Below are positions 24,162 to 32,937 of a stretch of 63,645 nt of DNA, piece by piece. The notes beneath the pieces were generated by a model, which saw only the letters and a program-made list of their open reading frames with translations, was not told where the DNA came from and made no database searches. Every line of letters starts with the position of its first letter. The stretch's first letter is position 1. The position numbers and the translations under genes are program-made. Source of the DNA: Granulicoccus phenolivorans DSM 17626 = NBRC 107789 = JCM 15570 (GTDB lineage Bacteria; Actinomycetota; Actinomycetes; Propionibacteriales; Propionibacteriaceae); NCBI RefSeq assembly GCF_000423085.1, contig NZ_KE383975.1:1-63645 (forward strand). The letters are read 5' to 3'.

Positions 24162-25286
24162 ATGGAGATCAGTGCCGCCCACCGGGCGATCCAGGAGGAG
24201 GCCCGCCGCGTCGCCGACCGGTTCCGCGATGTCGCCGCCGAGGCCGATGAGGCCACCGAACCCCACCGCGGGATGCAGGCCGCCCTGGCCGAGTCCGGGC
24301 TGGCCGGGCTGGTGGTGCCGCAGGCGTACGGGGGCCGCCAGGACGGGGTCGACACGCTCGCGGTCACCCTGGTCCGGGAGATCCTGATGGGCGTCAGCGC
24401 CCACCTGGATACCCAGTTCTGCATGCAGGGGATCGGCGCGATGTCGCTGGTCCGTGGCGGTACCGAGGAGATCAAGCAGCACTGGCTGCCCAAAGTCGCC
24501 ACGATGGAGGTCTTCGCCGGGCTGGCGTTGACCGAGGATGAGGCCGGCTCCGACCTGAAGAACGTCTCCACGACCATGGTCCAGCAGGGCGATGAGTTGG
24601 TGATCAACGGCAAGAAGTCGTGGATCTCCAACGGTCGCTGGGCCGGGTTCTGGTCGACGCTGGTCAAGGAGGGCGACGGCTACTCGATGGTGCTCATCCC
24701 CTCGGATGCCCCCGGCGTCAGCGTCACCGACACCCCGACGATCATCGCCCCGCACCTGCTCGGCGACATCACCCTGACCGATGTCCGGCTCCCGGTCTCG
24801 CACCGGCTCGGCGCCCCGGGCAAGGCCTGGTCGCTGGTGTTCGCCACCCTCGGCTCCTTCCGGGTCTCGGTGGCCGGTGCCGCGGTCGGCGTCGCCCAGG
24901 CCGCGCTCGACGAGGCGGTGCGCTACACCACGGCCCGCAAGCAGTTCGGCCGGCCACTGATCGAGATCGGTGCCGTCGGCCAGTTGCTCGCCCGCTCCTG
25001 GGCCGAGCTGGAGGCCGCGCGCCAGTTCACCTACCACGCCGCCGAGCAGGCCGCGAAGGATCCGCGGGCCGCGCTCGACCTGTCCTCGATGGCCAAGGTG
25101 GTCGCGACCGAGACCGCCGGCCGGGTCGCCGACAACTGCCTGCAGACGATGGGCCGCGCCGGCCTGATCCGCGACTCGATCGTCGAGCGCGCGTACCGCG
25201 AAACCCGGCCGATGCGGGTCTATGAGGGCGGCACCGAAGTCGTCCTCGACTCGCTGGCCAAGGTCCTGGCGAAGGGAGCCAACTGA
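24162..25286 (+). CDS. Acyl-CoA dehydrogenase family protein
   Basis: This 374-residue FAD-dependent acyl-CoA dehydrogenase has LTEDEAGSD (FAD/substrate loop), a QFGRPLIE segment and the catalytic Glu in MRVYEGGTE at the C-terminus, the normal medium-chain position. It introduces an alpha-beta double bond into an acyl-CoA and passes electrons to ETF. The gene follows the CoA synthetase by 9 bp and overlaps the next SDR (TGATG). A second acyl-CoA dehydrogenase in the operon has a different active-site layout, so they probably act on different intermediates. Confidence 0.92.
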   Translation: MEISAAHRAIQEEARRVADRFRDVAAEADEATEPHRGMQAALAESGLAGLVVPQAYGGRQDGVDTLAVTLVREILMGVSAHLDTQFCMQGIGAMSLVRGGTEEIKQHWLPKVATMEVFAGLALTEDEAGSDLKNVSTTMVQQGDELVINGKKSWISNGRWAGFWSTLVKEGDGYSMVLIPSDAPGVSVTDTPTIIAPHLLGDITLTDVRLPVSHRLGAPGKAWSLVFATLGSFRVSVAGAAVGVAQAALDEAVRYTTARKQFGRPLIEIGAVGQLLARSWAELEAARQFTYHAAEQAAKDPRAALDLSSMAKVVATETAGRVADNCLQTMGRAGLIRDSIVERAYRETRPMRVYEGGTEVVLDSLAKVLAKGAN

Positions 25287-26038
25287 TGTCGACGGGGGTA
25301 CTCGAAGGAAAGGTGGCCCTGGTCACCGGCGCCTCGCGTGGCCTGGGGGCCGCGATCGCCCGGGGGTACGCCGCGGCCGGCGCGACGGTGATCTGTGCCG
25401 CCCGCAGTGTCGACCAGCTGGCCGATGTGGTGGCGAGCGACCCGGCGCGGCTGTCCGCGCTGGAACTCGACGTCGCCGCCCCGGACTCGCTGCAGCCGGC
25501 CATCGACCGGATCGTGGCTGAGCACGGCAGGATCGACATCCTGGTCAACAACGCCGGTGTCGCCCCGGCCGGTGACTTCCTGGTGCACGACCCCGACGTG
25601 TGGCGGCGGACCCTCGAGATCAACGTGATCGCGCCGATGCTGCTGGCCCAGGCCGCCGGGAACCACATGGTCGCCACCGGTGGCGGCAAGATCATCAACA
25701 TCGCCTCGACCACCGGCGTACGCGGGAAGCCCGGGCTGGTGGCGTACAGCACCTCCAAGGGAGCGGTGATGCGCTTCACCGAATCCCTGGCTGCCGAATG
25801 GGCCCGGCACAACATCCAGGTCAACACCATCGCTCCCGGCGCGTTCAGCACCGAGGCGCAGAAGGCCGTCACCGACGACCCGGACCTGCTGCACAAGCGG
25901 GTCCGGCGGATCCCGGCCAAGCGGATGGGGGACCCGACCGAGATCGTCCCCCTGGCGGTCCTGCTGGCCTCGGCCGGCTCCGATTTCATCACCGGTTCGA
26001 CCTACGTCATCGACGGCGGAGAGGCAGGAAAACTGTGA
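25286..26038 (+). CDS. SDR family NAD(P)-dependent oxidoreductase
   Basis: This 250-residue short-chain dehydrogenase has TGASRGLG, NNAGVAP, a Ser in IASTTG and YSTSK, and ends in IDGGEAGKL. It probably acts as a hydroxyacyl-CoA or cyclic alcohol dehydrogenase. Its start overlaps the acyl-CoA dehydrogenase stop, and its stop overlaps the GTG start of the amidohydrolase, so it sits in a tightly coupled run. Confidence 0.9.
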   Translation: MSTGVLEGKVALVTGASRGLGAAIARGYAAAGATVICAARSVDQLADVVASDPARLSALELDVAAPDSLQPAIDRIVAEHGRIDILVNNAGVAPAGDFLVHDPDVWRRTLEINVIAPMLLAQAAGNHMVATGGGKIINIASTTGVRGKPGLVAYSTSKGAVMRFTESLAAEWARHNIQVNTIAPGAFSTEAQKAVTDDPDLLHKRVRRIPAKRMGDPTEIVPLAVLLASAGSDFITGSTYVIDGGEAGKL

Positions 26039-26850
26039 GCAGCATCATTTTCGACGCGCACTGTCACGTCTGGCCCGACAAGATCGCCGCCAAGGCCCTC
26101 GCCGGCCGGGTCTCGTTCATGGAAGCCGGCTTCGACGGCACGGTCAGCGGCCTCGAGACCAGCCTCGAGCGCTGCGGGATCGACAAGACCGTCGTGATGG
26201 GCATCGCCGACCACGCCCGGCACGTCCACCGCACCAACGAGTTCATCGGTGCCCTCAACTCCGCGCGGATGATCCCGTTCGGCACCGTGCACCCCGAACT
26301 GAGCGTCGAGGAGAACCTCGACAGCCTGCGCCGCAACAACGTGGTCGGGGTGAAACTGCACCCGCTGTTCCAGAAGTTCCGCCTCGACGACGAACGGATC
26401 TGGGCGCTGCTGGAGGCCTTCGGTGACGAGATCCCGGTGATCGCGCACGTCGGCAAGGGCGGTACGCCGGAGACCGACGAGCTCGCCACCCCGCAGATGA
26501 TCGCCGACATCGCCGACAACTTCCCCGAACTGCGCCTGGTCGCCACCCACTTCGGCGGGTTCCATCGCTTCGACGAGGCCAACGAACTCGTCGTCGGCAA
26601 GAACGTCGTACTGGAGACCAGCTGGCCACCCACGCTCAGCGACCTGCAGAAGGAGCGCGTGGTCGAGACCATCCGCCGCCACGGCGTGCACCGGGTCGTG
26701 TTCGGCTCCGACTGGCCGATGTCTGATCCGGCGGTCGAAATGGACGTGGTCCGCAACCTCGGGCTCACCACCGAGGAAGTCGACGGGATCCTCGGGGAGA
26801 ACCTGAACCGGTGGATCAACGGCGAAAACATCAAGGCCGCGCAGGCCTGA
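26035..26850 (+). CDS. Amidohydrolase family 2 protein
   Basis: This 271-residue TIM-barrel metal hydrolase or decarboxylase has DAHCHVW (HxH), KLHPLFQ, IAHVGKGG, ATHFGG and FGSDWPMSD (conserved Asp). A GTG start at 26035 overlaps the SDR stop. Family members include lactone hydrolases and non-oxidative decarboxylases acting on ring-derived acids. Unlike the amidohydrolase at 19635 it is intact. It may hydrolyse a cyclic intermediate or decarboxylate an acid; the sequence does not decide. Confidence 0.87.
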   Translation: MSSIIFDAHCHVWPDKIAAKALAGRVSFMEAGFDGTVSGLETSLERCGIDKTVVMGIADHARHVHRTNEFIGALNSARMIPFGTVHPELSVEENLDSLRRNNVVGVKLHPLFQKFRLDDERIWALLEAFGDEIPVIAHVGKGGTPETDELATPQMIADIADNFPELRLVATHFGGFHRFDEANELVVGKNVVLETSWPPTLSDLQKERVVETIRRHGVHRVVFGSDWPMSDPAVEMDVVRNLGLTTEEVDGILGENLNRWINGENIKAAQA

Positions 26851-26896
26851 GGCCCCGGCACCCGACCAGTTCCGCACCAACGCAGGAGAACCAGAC

Positions 26897-27664
26897 ATGC
26901 AGATCAAGGACAAGTCATTCGTGGTCACCGGAGGCGCCTCGGGCCTCGGCCTGGCCTCGGCCAAGGCCCTGCTGGAGCAGGGCGGCAAGGTCGTCCTGCT
27001 CGACCTGCCCGGCTCCGCGGGGGCCGACGTGGCCGCCGAACTGGGGGCCAACGCCCGCTTCGCCCCGGCCGATGTGACCGATCCGGCCGCGGTCGCCGCC
27101 GCCCTGGACGTGGCCGAGGAACTCGGTGAGTTCCGCGGCGTGGTGCACTGCGCCGGCCGCGGCGGCACCATGCGGATCGTCGACAAGGCGGGCAACCCGG
27201 GATCGCTGGAGTTCTTCGAGATGGTCGTCAAGGTGAACCTGGTCGGGTCGTTCAACGTGCTCAGTCAGGCCGCCGCGCGCCTGGCCAAGCAGGAACCGCT
27301 GGACTCCGAGCGCGGCGTGGTGGTGCTCACCTCCTCGGCGGCCGGGTACGAGGGCCGGATCGGGCAGACCCCGTACGCCTCCTCCAAGGCCGGCATCATC
27401 GGGATGACCCTGGTCGCCGCCCGCGACCTGGCCAGCAAGGGCGTACGCGTGTGCACCATCGCCCCGGGCGTGATGGACACCCCGATCCTGGCCAACGTGC
27501 CGGAGCAGGCCCGCGCGACGCTGGCCGACCCGATCCCGCATCCGCGCCGGCTGGGTCGCCCCGAGGAGTTCGGGATGCTGGCCCGCCAGATCGTGGAGAA
27601 CCCGTACCTCAACGGCGAAGTGATCCGCCTCGACGGCGCGCTGCGGATGACCCCGCGCGACTGA
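26897..27664 (+). CDS. SDR family, 3-hydroxyacyl-CoA dehydrogenase type II-like
   Basis: This 255-residue SDR has TGGASGLG, HCAGRGG, an extended VDKAGNPGSLEFF region, a Ser in LTSSAA and YASSK. The insert and C-terminal DGALRM resemble 3-hydroxy-2-methylbutyryl/3-hydroxyacyl-CoA dehydrogenase type II (HSD17B10-like). It would oxidise a 3-hydroxyacyl-CoA to the 3-keto form with NAD+, the third beta-oxidation step. GGAGAA precedes the ATG. Confidence 0.87.
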   Translation: MQIKDKSFVVTGGASGLGLASAKALLEQGGKVVLLDLPGSAGADVAAELGANARFAPADVTDPAAVAAALDVAEELGEFRGVVHCAGRGGTMRIVDKAGNPGSLEFFEMVVKVNLVGSFNVLSQAAARLAKQEPLDSERGVVVLTSSAAGYEGRIGQTPYASSKAGIIGMTLVAARDLASKGVRVCTIAPGVMDTPILANVPEQARATLADPIPHPRRLGRPEEFGMLARQIVENPYLNGEVIRLDGALRMTPRD

Positions 27665-27690
27665 CCCGGCGTACGAGAAGAGAGAACGAC

Positions 27691-28851
27691 ATGGACTTCA
27701 ACGTCGACGAGACCCACGAGGACATCCGCAAGGCCGTCCGGGACATGATGAAGCCCTTCGATGACGACTACTGGATGCGTCAGGACACCGCCGGGGAGTT
27801 CCCGTGGGAGTTCTACCACGCGGTCGCGAAGGCGGGCTGGCTCGGGTTGAACATTCCCGAGGAGTACGGCGGGGCCGGCCTGGGCGTGACCGAGGCCTCC
27901 ATCGTGGAGCAGGAGATCTCCGCGGCCGGGGCCGGGATGAGCGGCTGCTCCGCGGTGCACATCAACATCTTCGGGTTCGAGCCGATGATCAAGCACGGCT
28001 CGGAACAGATGAAGCAGAAATACCTGCCGCGCGCCGCCGCCGGGGACCTGCACGTGGCCTTCGCGGTCACCGAACCCGATGCCGGCACCGACACGCTCAA
28101 CCTGAAGACCCAGGCGACCAAGGTCGACGGCGGCTGGCGGATCAGCGGACAGAAGGTGTTCATCTCCAAGGCCCAGGAGGCCGAACGGATGTTCCTGCTG
28201 TGCCGCACCTCCCCACGCGAGGGCAAGGCCCACCGCGGGCTCAGCCTGATGTTCGCGACGATGGATCCCGAGGCGGTCACCATCCGGGAGATCCCGAAGA
28301 TGGGCCGTTCGGCGGTGGACACCAACGAACTGTTCATCGACAACCTGTTCGTCGCCGACGAGGACGTGATCGGCAACGTGGGGGAGGGCTTCAAGGTGAT
28401 CCTGACCGGCCTGAACGCCGAACGGGTCGTCGCCGCGAATGCCGCCCTGGGGCTGGGCTACGCGTCCCTGCGTCGGGCCACCGAGTACGCCAAACAAAGG
28501 GTCGTCTTCGGCCGACCCATCGGGCAGAACCAACTCATCTCCGGGCAGCTCGCCGACGCCAAGATCCGGCTCGACGCGGCGAACCTGGTCTGCCAGCAGG
28601 CGGCCTGGCTGGTCGACAACGGCAAGCCCTGCGGCAAGGAGGCGAACATGTCGAAATTCCTCGCCTCCGAGGCCGGCTTCAACGCCGCCGATGTCGCGAT
28701 CAACGTGCACGGCGGCTACGGGTACGCCAAGGAGTACCACGTGGAACGCTACTTCCGCGAGGCTCGGCTGAACCGGATCGCCCCGATCAGCCAGGAGATG
28801 GTCCTCAACTACATGGCCGAGCATGTCCTCGGCCTGCCGCGCAGTTACTGA
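27691..28851 (+). CDS. Acyl-CoA dehydrogenase family protein, IVD-like active site
   Basis: This 386-residue acyl-CoA dehydrogenase has VTEPDAGTD, FGRPIGQNQ and HGGYGYAKEY. The usual C-terminal catalytic Glu (YEGT) is replaced by IAPIS, but LNAERVV places Glu244 where isovaleryl-CoA dehydrogenase keeps its catalytic base. Thus it probably handles branched or bulky acyl-CoAs. Its C-terminal HVLGLPRSY is shared by several actinobacterial degraders. The gene lies 26 bp after the hydroxyacyl-CoA dehydrogenase in the same operon. The active-site reading is by motif alignment, not structure. Confidence 0.9.
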   Translation: MDFNVDETHEDIRKAVRDMMKPFDDDYWMRQDTAGEFPWEFYHAVAKAGWLGLNIPEEYGGAGLGVTEASIVEQEISAAGAGMSGCSAVHINIFGFEPMIKHGSEQMKQKYLPRAAAGDLHVAFAVTEPDAGTDTLNLKTQATKVDGGWRISGQKVFISKAQEAERMFLLCRTSPREGKAHRGLSLMFATMDPEAVTIREIPKMGRSAVDTNELFIDNLFVADEDVIGNVGEGFKVILTGLNAERVVAANAALGLGYASLRRATEYAKQRVVFGRPIGQNQLISGQLADAKIRLDAANLVCQQAAWLVDNGKPCGKEANMSKFLASEAGFNAADVAINVHGGYGYAKEYHVERYFREARLNRIAPISQEMVLNYMAEHVLGLPRSY

Positions 28852-28880
28852 CGCGCCGGGACAGGCAGGAACGGAACACT

Positions 28881-30077
28881 ATGAACAAGGCACCCCTGAA
28901 CGGGATCCGGGTTCTCGAACTCGGATCAATGTACGCCGCACCCACGTCCGCACGGATGCTGCTGGACTTCGGCGCCGAGGTGATCAAGGTCGAGGACCCC
29001 ACCCACGGGGACATGGCCCGCCAATGGCAGCCGCAGCACAACGGCGCCTCGATCGGCTTCGCCCGGCTGAACGCCGGCAAGAAGTCGGTCGCCATCGATC
29101 TGCGCACCGACGCCGGTCGGGACGTGGTGCTGAAACTCGTCGCCCGGGTCGATGTGGTCGTCGAATCTTTCCGGCCCGGGCGGCTGGAGCAGTGGGGGCT
29201 CGGCTACGAGGCCCTGCAGCAGGTCAACCCGAACATCATCCTGACCCGGGTGAGCGGTTTCGGGCAGACCGGACCCTACAAGGCGCGACCCGGCTTCGGC
29301 ACCATCGCCGAGGCGCTGTCCGGCTTCGCCTTCCTGAACGGCTGGCCGGAGACCCCGCCGACCGCGCCGCCGTTCGGGTTCGCCGATTCGATTGCCGGGA
29401 TCTCCGCGGCGTACGGGACAGCCATGGCGCTGTTCGCCCGCGAGCGCGGGGAGGGCGGCCGGGAGGTGGACGTCGCGCTGTACGAGCCGCTGATGTTCAT
29501 CCTCGGGGACGCGGTGCTGCGATACACCGTCGACGGCTTCATCTCCCAGCGGGTGGGCAACTCCTCGGGAGCGGCGTCCCCGCGGGGCATCTACCAGGCC
29601 GGGGACGGAGCGTGGATGTCGATCGCGGCCTCGGCGCAGAACATCGCGATGCGCCTGTTCGACGCGATGGGCCGCCCCGACATGAAGACCGATCCGCGCT
29701 ACGCCACCAACGCCGCCCGGATGCAGCACAACGACGAGGTCCAGCAGATCGTGCGGGACTGGGTCGCCTCGATGCCGCGGGCCCAGGTGCTGCAGATCCT
29801 GGAGGACTACGAGGTCGTCGGTTCGGCGGTCAACGACTCCTCCGACATCGCCGACGACCCGCACTTCAACCTGCGTACGCTCCAGGACCTGACCAGCGAC
29901 GCATTCACCGGAAAGGTGCCCGGCCCGGTGTTGCACATGAGCGGATCCGACAATCCTGCGTATGATTTCGTCCCACAGGTCGGAGAACACAGCCATGAGG
30001 TGCTGACCACTGTTGCCGGCCTGACCGCAGACGAGTACGACCAGTTGGCTGCTGCGGGTGTGGTTCCCGCAGCATGA
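28881..30077 (+). CDS. CaiB/BaiF (class III) CoA transferase
   Basis: This 398-residue class III CoA transferase begins GIRVLELGSMYAAP and has KVEDPTHGD, FGQTGPY and FADSIAG, the last carrying the candidate catalytic Asp. It exchanges CoA between thioesters and free acids without ATP. Together with the ligase at 22503 it gives two CoA-loading routes in one operon; it may recycle CoA from a product such as succinyl- or acetyl-CoA. It lies 29 bp after the acyl-CoA dehydrogenase. Confidence 0.92.
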   Translation: MNKAPLNGIRVLELGSMYAAPTSARMLLDFGAEVIKVEDPTHGDMARQWQPQHNGASIGFARLNAGKKSVAIDLRTDAGRDVVLKLVARVDVVVESFRPGRLEQWGLGYEALQQVNPNIILTRVSGFGQTGPYKARPGFGTIAEALSGFAFLNGWPETPPTAPPFGFADSIAGISAAYGTAMALFARERGEGGREVDVALYEPLMFILGDAVLRYTVDGFISQRVGNSSGAASPRGIYQAGDGAWMSIAASAQNIAMRLFDAMGRPDMKTDPRYATNAARMQHNDEVQQIVRDWVASMPRAQVLQILEDYEVVGSAVNDSSDIADDPHFNLRTLQDLTSDAFTGKVPGPVLHMSGSDNPAYDFVPQVGEHSHEVLTTVAGLTADEYDQLAAAGVVPAA

Positions 30078-30091
30078 CCCGAGGAGCATCG

Positions 30092-30826
30092 ATGAGCCTC
30101 CATGCGAGTCGACCGCAGAAGACCGCCCTGATCCTGTCCCGGCGGATCGTGGAGGACATCCGGCGCAACGACTATCACATCGGTGACCGGCTGCCCCCGG
30201 AACGGATCATGCTCGAGGACTACCAGGTGGGACGGGGCACCCTGCGCGAGGCGCTGCGGTTCCTGGAACTGCAGAACGTCATCTCGCTGAAGCCCGGCCC
30301 CGGTGGCGGTCCGACGGTGGAGAAACCGGACGCCTCGACCCTGGCCGCGGCGATGCTGTTGCTGCTGCAGTTCGAGGGGGCGACGTTCTCCTCCATCGTC
30401 GAGGCGCGGATGGATCTGGAGCCGCTGTTCGCCCGGCTGTCCTCCCAGCGGCTGACCGACGAGGGGCTGGACGCGCTCGCGGCCTCGGTCGACCAGATGC
30501 GGGAGAACATCAACGACCACCAGATCTTCCTGCACACGAACCGGGAATTCCACGACATGCTGGCGTGGGGGTCCCAGAATCCGGTCTACGGGTTCCTGCT
30601 CGACGCGATGATGGGGATCCTCGACGGGACATCGATGGGGGTGGACTACCCGCTGCGCCGGCGCGAGGCGGCGCTGGCATCGCACACCCAGATCCTGGAG
30701 GCGATCATGCGACGCGACGCCGACGCTTCCTGGGAGGCGATGAATGAACACATCGGCCAGGGCATGACCTACTTCCAGAAGAAGTACCCCGAGGTAATGA
30801 CGCAAACGATCACCTGGGGGCCGTGA
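30092..30826 (+). CDS. GntR family regulator, FadR/FCD subfamily
   Basis: This 244-residue regulator has an N-terminal winged helix (LPPERIMLEDYQVGRGTLREAL) and a C-terminal helical FCD-type ligand domain. I chose the ATG at 30092 because GAGGAG sits five bases upstream; the ATG at 30074 overlaps the previous stop without its own site. As the last gene of the operon it probably senses an acyl-CoA or acid of the pathway, and is the natural candidate to bind the AT-rich cluster sites. A paralogue of the same length lies at 54722. Confidence 0.9.
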   Translation: MSLHASRPQKTALILSRRIVEDIRRNDYHIGDRLPPERIMLEDYQVGRGTLREALRFLELQNVISLKPGPGGGPTVEKPDASTLAAAMLLLLQFEGATFSSIVEARMDLEPLFARLSSQRLTDEGLDALAASVDQMRENINDHQIFLHTNREFHDMLAWGSQNPVYGFLLDAMMGILDGTSMGVDYPLRRREAALASHTQILEAIMRRDADASWEAMNEHIGQGMTYFQKKYPEVMTQTITWGP

Positions 30827-30847
30827 AAGCACAGCACAGACTCACGT

Positions 30848-30929
30848 AGTGGTCCGATCCTGACTCCAGACGCTGCCAGCTCGTCGATTTCGGCTGATTG
30901 CGGGCATCTGGAGGCAGGATCGGACCACT
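30848..30929. repeat. Palindromic element family A, copy 3
   Basis: Arms 30848-30870 and 30907-30929 match at 22 of 23 positions and carry GTGGTCCGATCCTG and its complement. It lies 22 bp after the GntR stop and could also act as a terminator hairpin. Confidence 0.8.
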
Positions 30930-31023
30930 TGTGGCGTCAGCGGCCAGCCGGCTCGGCATCCAACGCTGTATCGATGATATTCATCCCAAGGAATCTTCTC
31001 GGACACTTCCCAACGCTCGGCTA

Positions 31024-31042
31024 AATCATTATCATCATTATC
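31024..31042. promoter_or_regulatory. AT-rich operator-like repeat
   Basis: AATCATTATCATCATTATC holds two direct copies of ATCATTATC, 37 bp before the flavoprotein start. Composition and pattern match the other cluster sites. Confidence 0.5.
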
Positions 31043-31078
31043 AACGCTTTGATCTGCCGAGGAAGTCAGGAGCAAGCT

Positions 31079-32779
31079 GTGGGTGTCACTGTGGATACCG
31101 CTGCCGGAGAAAAAGTCATCGTGGTCGGAGCCGGGCTCTCGGGTCTGGCCACCGCCATCGGATCAGCCCTGCAGGGGCTGCCGGTCGTCGTGCTGGAGGC
31201 TGCCGAGCTGGTCGGCGGGGCGGCGGCCTACTCCGGCGGCCAGATCTGGTGCGGCAACAATCACGTCGCGCAGCGCGAGGGGTACGGCCCGGATTCGCTG
31301 GAGCTGACCGAGACCTACTTCACCGAGGTCGCCGAGGAATCCCACCCCGAGGTGCTCGACCGGGCCGCCCTGAAGCGCTGGGTGCAGCAGTCGCCCGAGG
31401 CGATCAAGTACTGGGAGGACAACGGAGCCATCCGCTGGACCGTGATCCCGGGGCTGGCTGATTACCACAACGAGGCCAAGGGGGCGCTCGGTGAGGGCCG
31501 CTACCTGACCAACGAACTCATCGACGGCTCCGAACTCGGCGAATGGCGCCAGAAGCTGCGCTACAGCCCCTACTTCCCGGTCGGCAAGACCTACGCCGAT
31601 CTGCTCGGCAAGGGCCGGCGGGCCACGTATGTCGACGAGGAGGGGGAGAAGGAAGCCACCAAACACGGCCACGTCGGCCTGCCCGCCTTCGGGATCGCCG
31701 ATGGCTCGCATCCCACCGAGAACCAGGGCGAGGACGACCCGCTCACCTACGGCACCGGCGTGGTCGCCAGCTTCCTGAACCGAGCCATCCGGGAGCAGAA
31801 CATCGAGATCCGCACCGGGTCCCCGGTGACCGAACTGCTCCAGGAGAACGGCCGCGTGATCGGGGCCCGCACCGCCGCTGGGGACGAGTTCCGTGGCCCG
31901 GTGGTGCTGTGCACCAGCACCTACGACTGGGATCCCGATCTGGTCCGTGAGGTCCTCGGTCTGGAGCCGGAGGACTGGGGCTCGGTCGCTCCGGAGAGCG
32001 TGGCCGGCGACGGCATCAAGCTGGCCCAGCAGGTGGGCGGCCAGTTGTTCAAGATCCCCCCGACCGCGACGCCCATCCTGCCGGGCTGGAGGTCCCAGGT
32101 GGGTACCGGTTACGGCTACGGCCCCGAGTACGCCATGCCGCACTGCATGATCGTCGACCGGACCGGCCAGCGCTACTGCAATGACTCGTTCTGGCCCGAC
32201 ATCGTCAAGAAGACGCTGAACCCCGACGACAAGCACCTGCCGTTCTTCCTGATCTGGGACGAGCAGCACCGCATGAAGTACGGCCTGGCCGCGACGCCGC
32301 CCGGGGGCGAGTACCCGGAGGGCTGGGTGGTCAGTGCCGACACCCTGGCCGAACTGGGCGACAAGCTCGGCATCGACGGGAACCGCCTGACCGACACTGC
32401 CAAGGTGTTCTCCGCCAACGCCGCCCGGGGCGAGGATCCCGACTTCGGCCGCGGCACCGTCACCTACGTCAACAAGTTCGCCGGTGACCCGAACAACAAG
32501 CCCAGCCCGGTGCTCGGCACGATCGAGAAGGGGCCCTTCCACGGCATCCGACTCAAGTTCGTGGGTACGGGAATCGGGACCAGCGGCGTACACATCGACG
32601 GGGACGGGCACGTGCTCGACGCCGATCGGCAGCCCATCCCGGGCCTGTACGCCGCCGGCTCCGTGGCCGCGCTGACCCATACCGGGACGGCGTACAACTC
32701 CGGCCTCGCGCTCGGGCGAGGCATCACCCTGGCGTACCTGATCAGCCACGAGTTGGGCGGACACCCCATCCCCGCCTGA
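31079..32779 (+). CDS. FAD-dependent oxidoreductase, 3-ketosteroid dehydrogenase-like
   Basis: This 566-residue flavoprotein is of the fumarate reductase / 3-ketosteroid-delta1-dehydrogenase superfamily. It has GAGLSGLA for FAD, an early GGAAAYSGG segment, and a C-terminal GLYAAGSVAALTHTGTAYNSG FAD-contact region. It would desaturate or reduce a ring ketone or enone. I chose the GTG at 31079 since CAGGAG lies six bases upstream. It opens the 31-41.6 kb block containing an ABC importer and a second such flavoprotein. A steroid substrate is not implied; related enzymes act on many cyclic ketones. Confidence 0.85.
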   Translation: MGVTVDTAAGEKVIVVGAGLSGLATAIGSALQGLPVVVLEAAELVGGAAAYSGGQIWCGNNHVAQREGYGPDSLELTETYFTEVAEESHPEVLDRAALKRWVQQSPEAIKYWEDNGAIRWTVIPGLADYHNEAKGALGEGRYLTNELIDGSELGEWRQKLRYSPYFPVGKTYADLLGKGRRATYVDEEGEKEATKHGHVGLPAFGIADGSHPTENQGEDDPLTYGTGVVASFLNRAIREQNIEIRTGSPVTELLQENGRVIGARTAAGDEFRGPVVLCTSTYDWDPDLVREVLGLEPEDWGSVAPESVAGDGIKLAQQVGGQLFKIPPTATPILPGWRSQVGTGYGYGPEYAMPHCMIVDRTGQRYCNDSFWPDIVKKTLNPDDKHLPFFLIWDEQHRMKYGLAATPPGGEYPEGWVVSADTLAELGDKLGIDGNRLTDTAKVFSANAARGEDPDFGRGTVTYVNKFAGDPNNKPSPVLGTIEKGPFHGIRLKFVGTGIGTSGVHIDGDGHVLDADRQPIPGLYAAGSVAALTHTGTAYNSGLALGRGITLAYLISHELGGHPIPA

Positions 32780-32898
32780 CCGACCACACCGCCTCCGGCC
32801 CGACGACCACGGTCGCGAGGCGGCCGGGTCCGGGGTCCTGCGACCCGGACCGGTATCCCGGGTGCCCGGCCGATCCGGCATCCGGCGCAGAAACCGCG

Positions 32899-32919
32899 CC
32901 CCCGCCCGTCGGGCGGGGG
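32899..32919 (+). terminator. GC-rich hairpin before ABC importer
   Basis: CCCCGCCCG and CGGGCGGGG form a short stem just after the flavoprotein, followed by TT. It lies 20 bp before the ATG of the binding protein, so it may influence translation or separate the transcripts. Confidence 0.4.
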
Positions 32920-32937
32920 GTTGGGGAGGAACATCCA

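Noticed and set aside
22302-25037. Minus-strand frame of 911 codons
   Set aside because: Antisense to the crotonase, ligase and acyl-CoA dehydrogenase; composition (Gly/Arg/His/Asp-rich) matches a shadow.
28760-28851. Second acyl-CoA dehydrogenase as catalytically dead because it lacks YEGT
   Set aside because: A Glu in LNAERVV matches the alternative catalytic position used by isovaleryl-CoA dehydrogenases.
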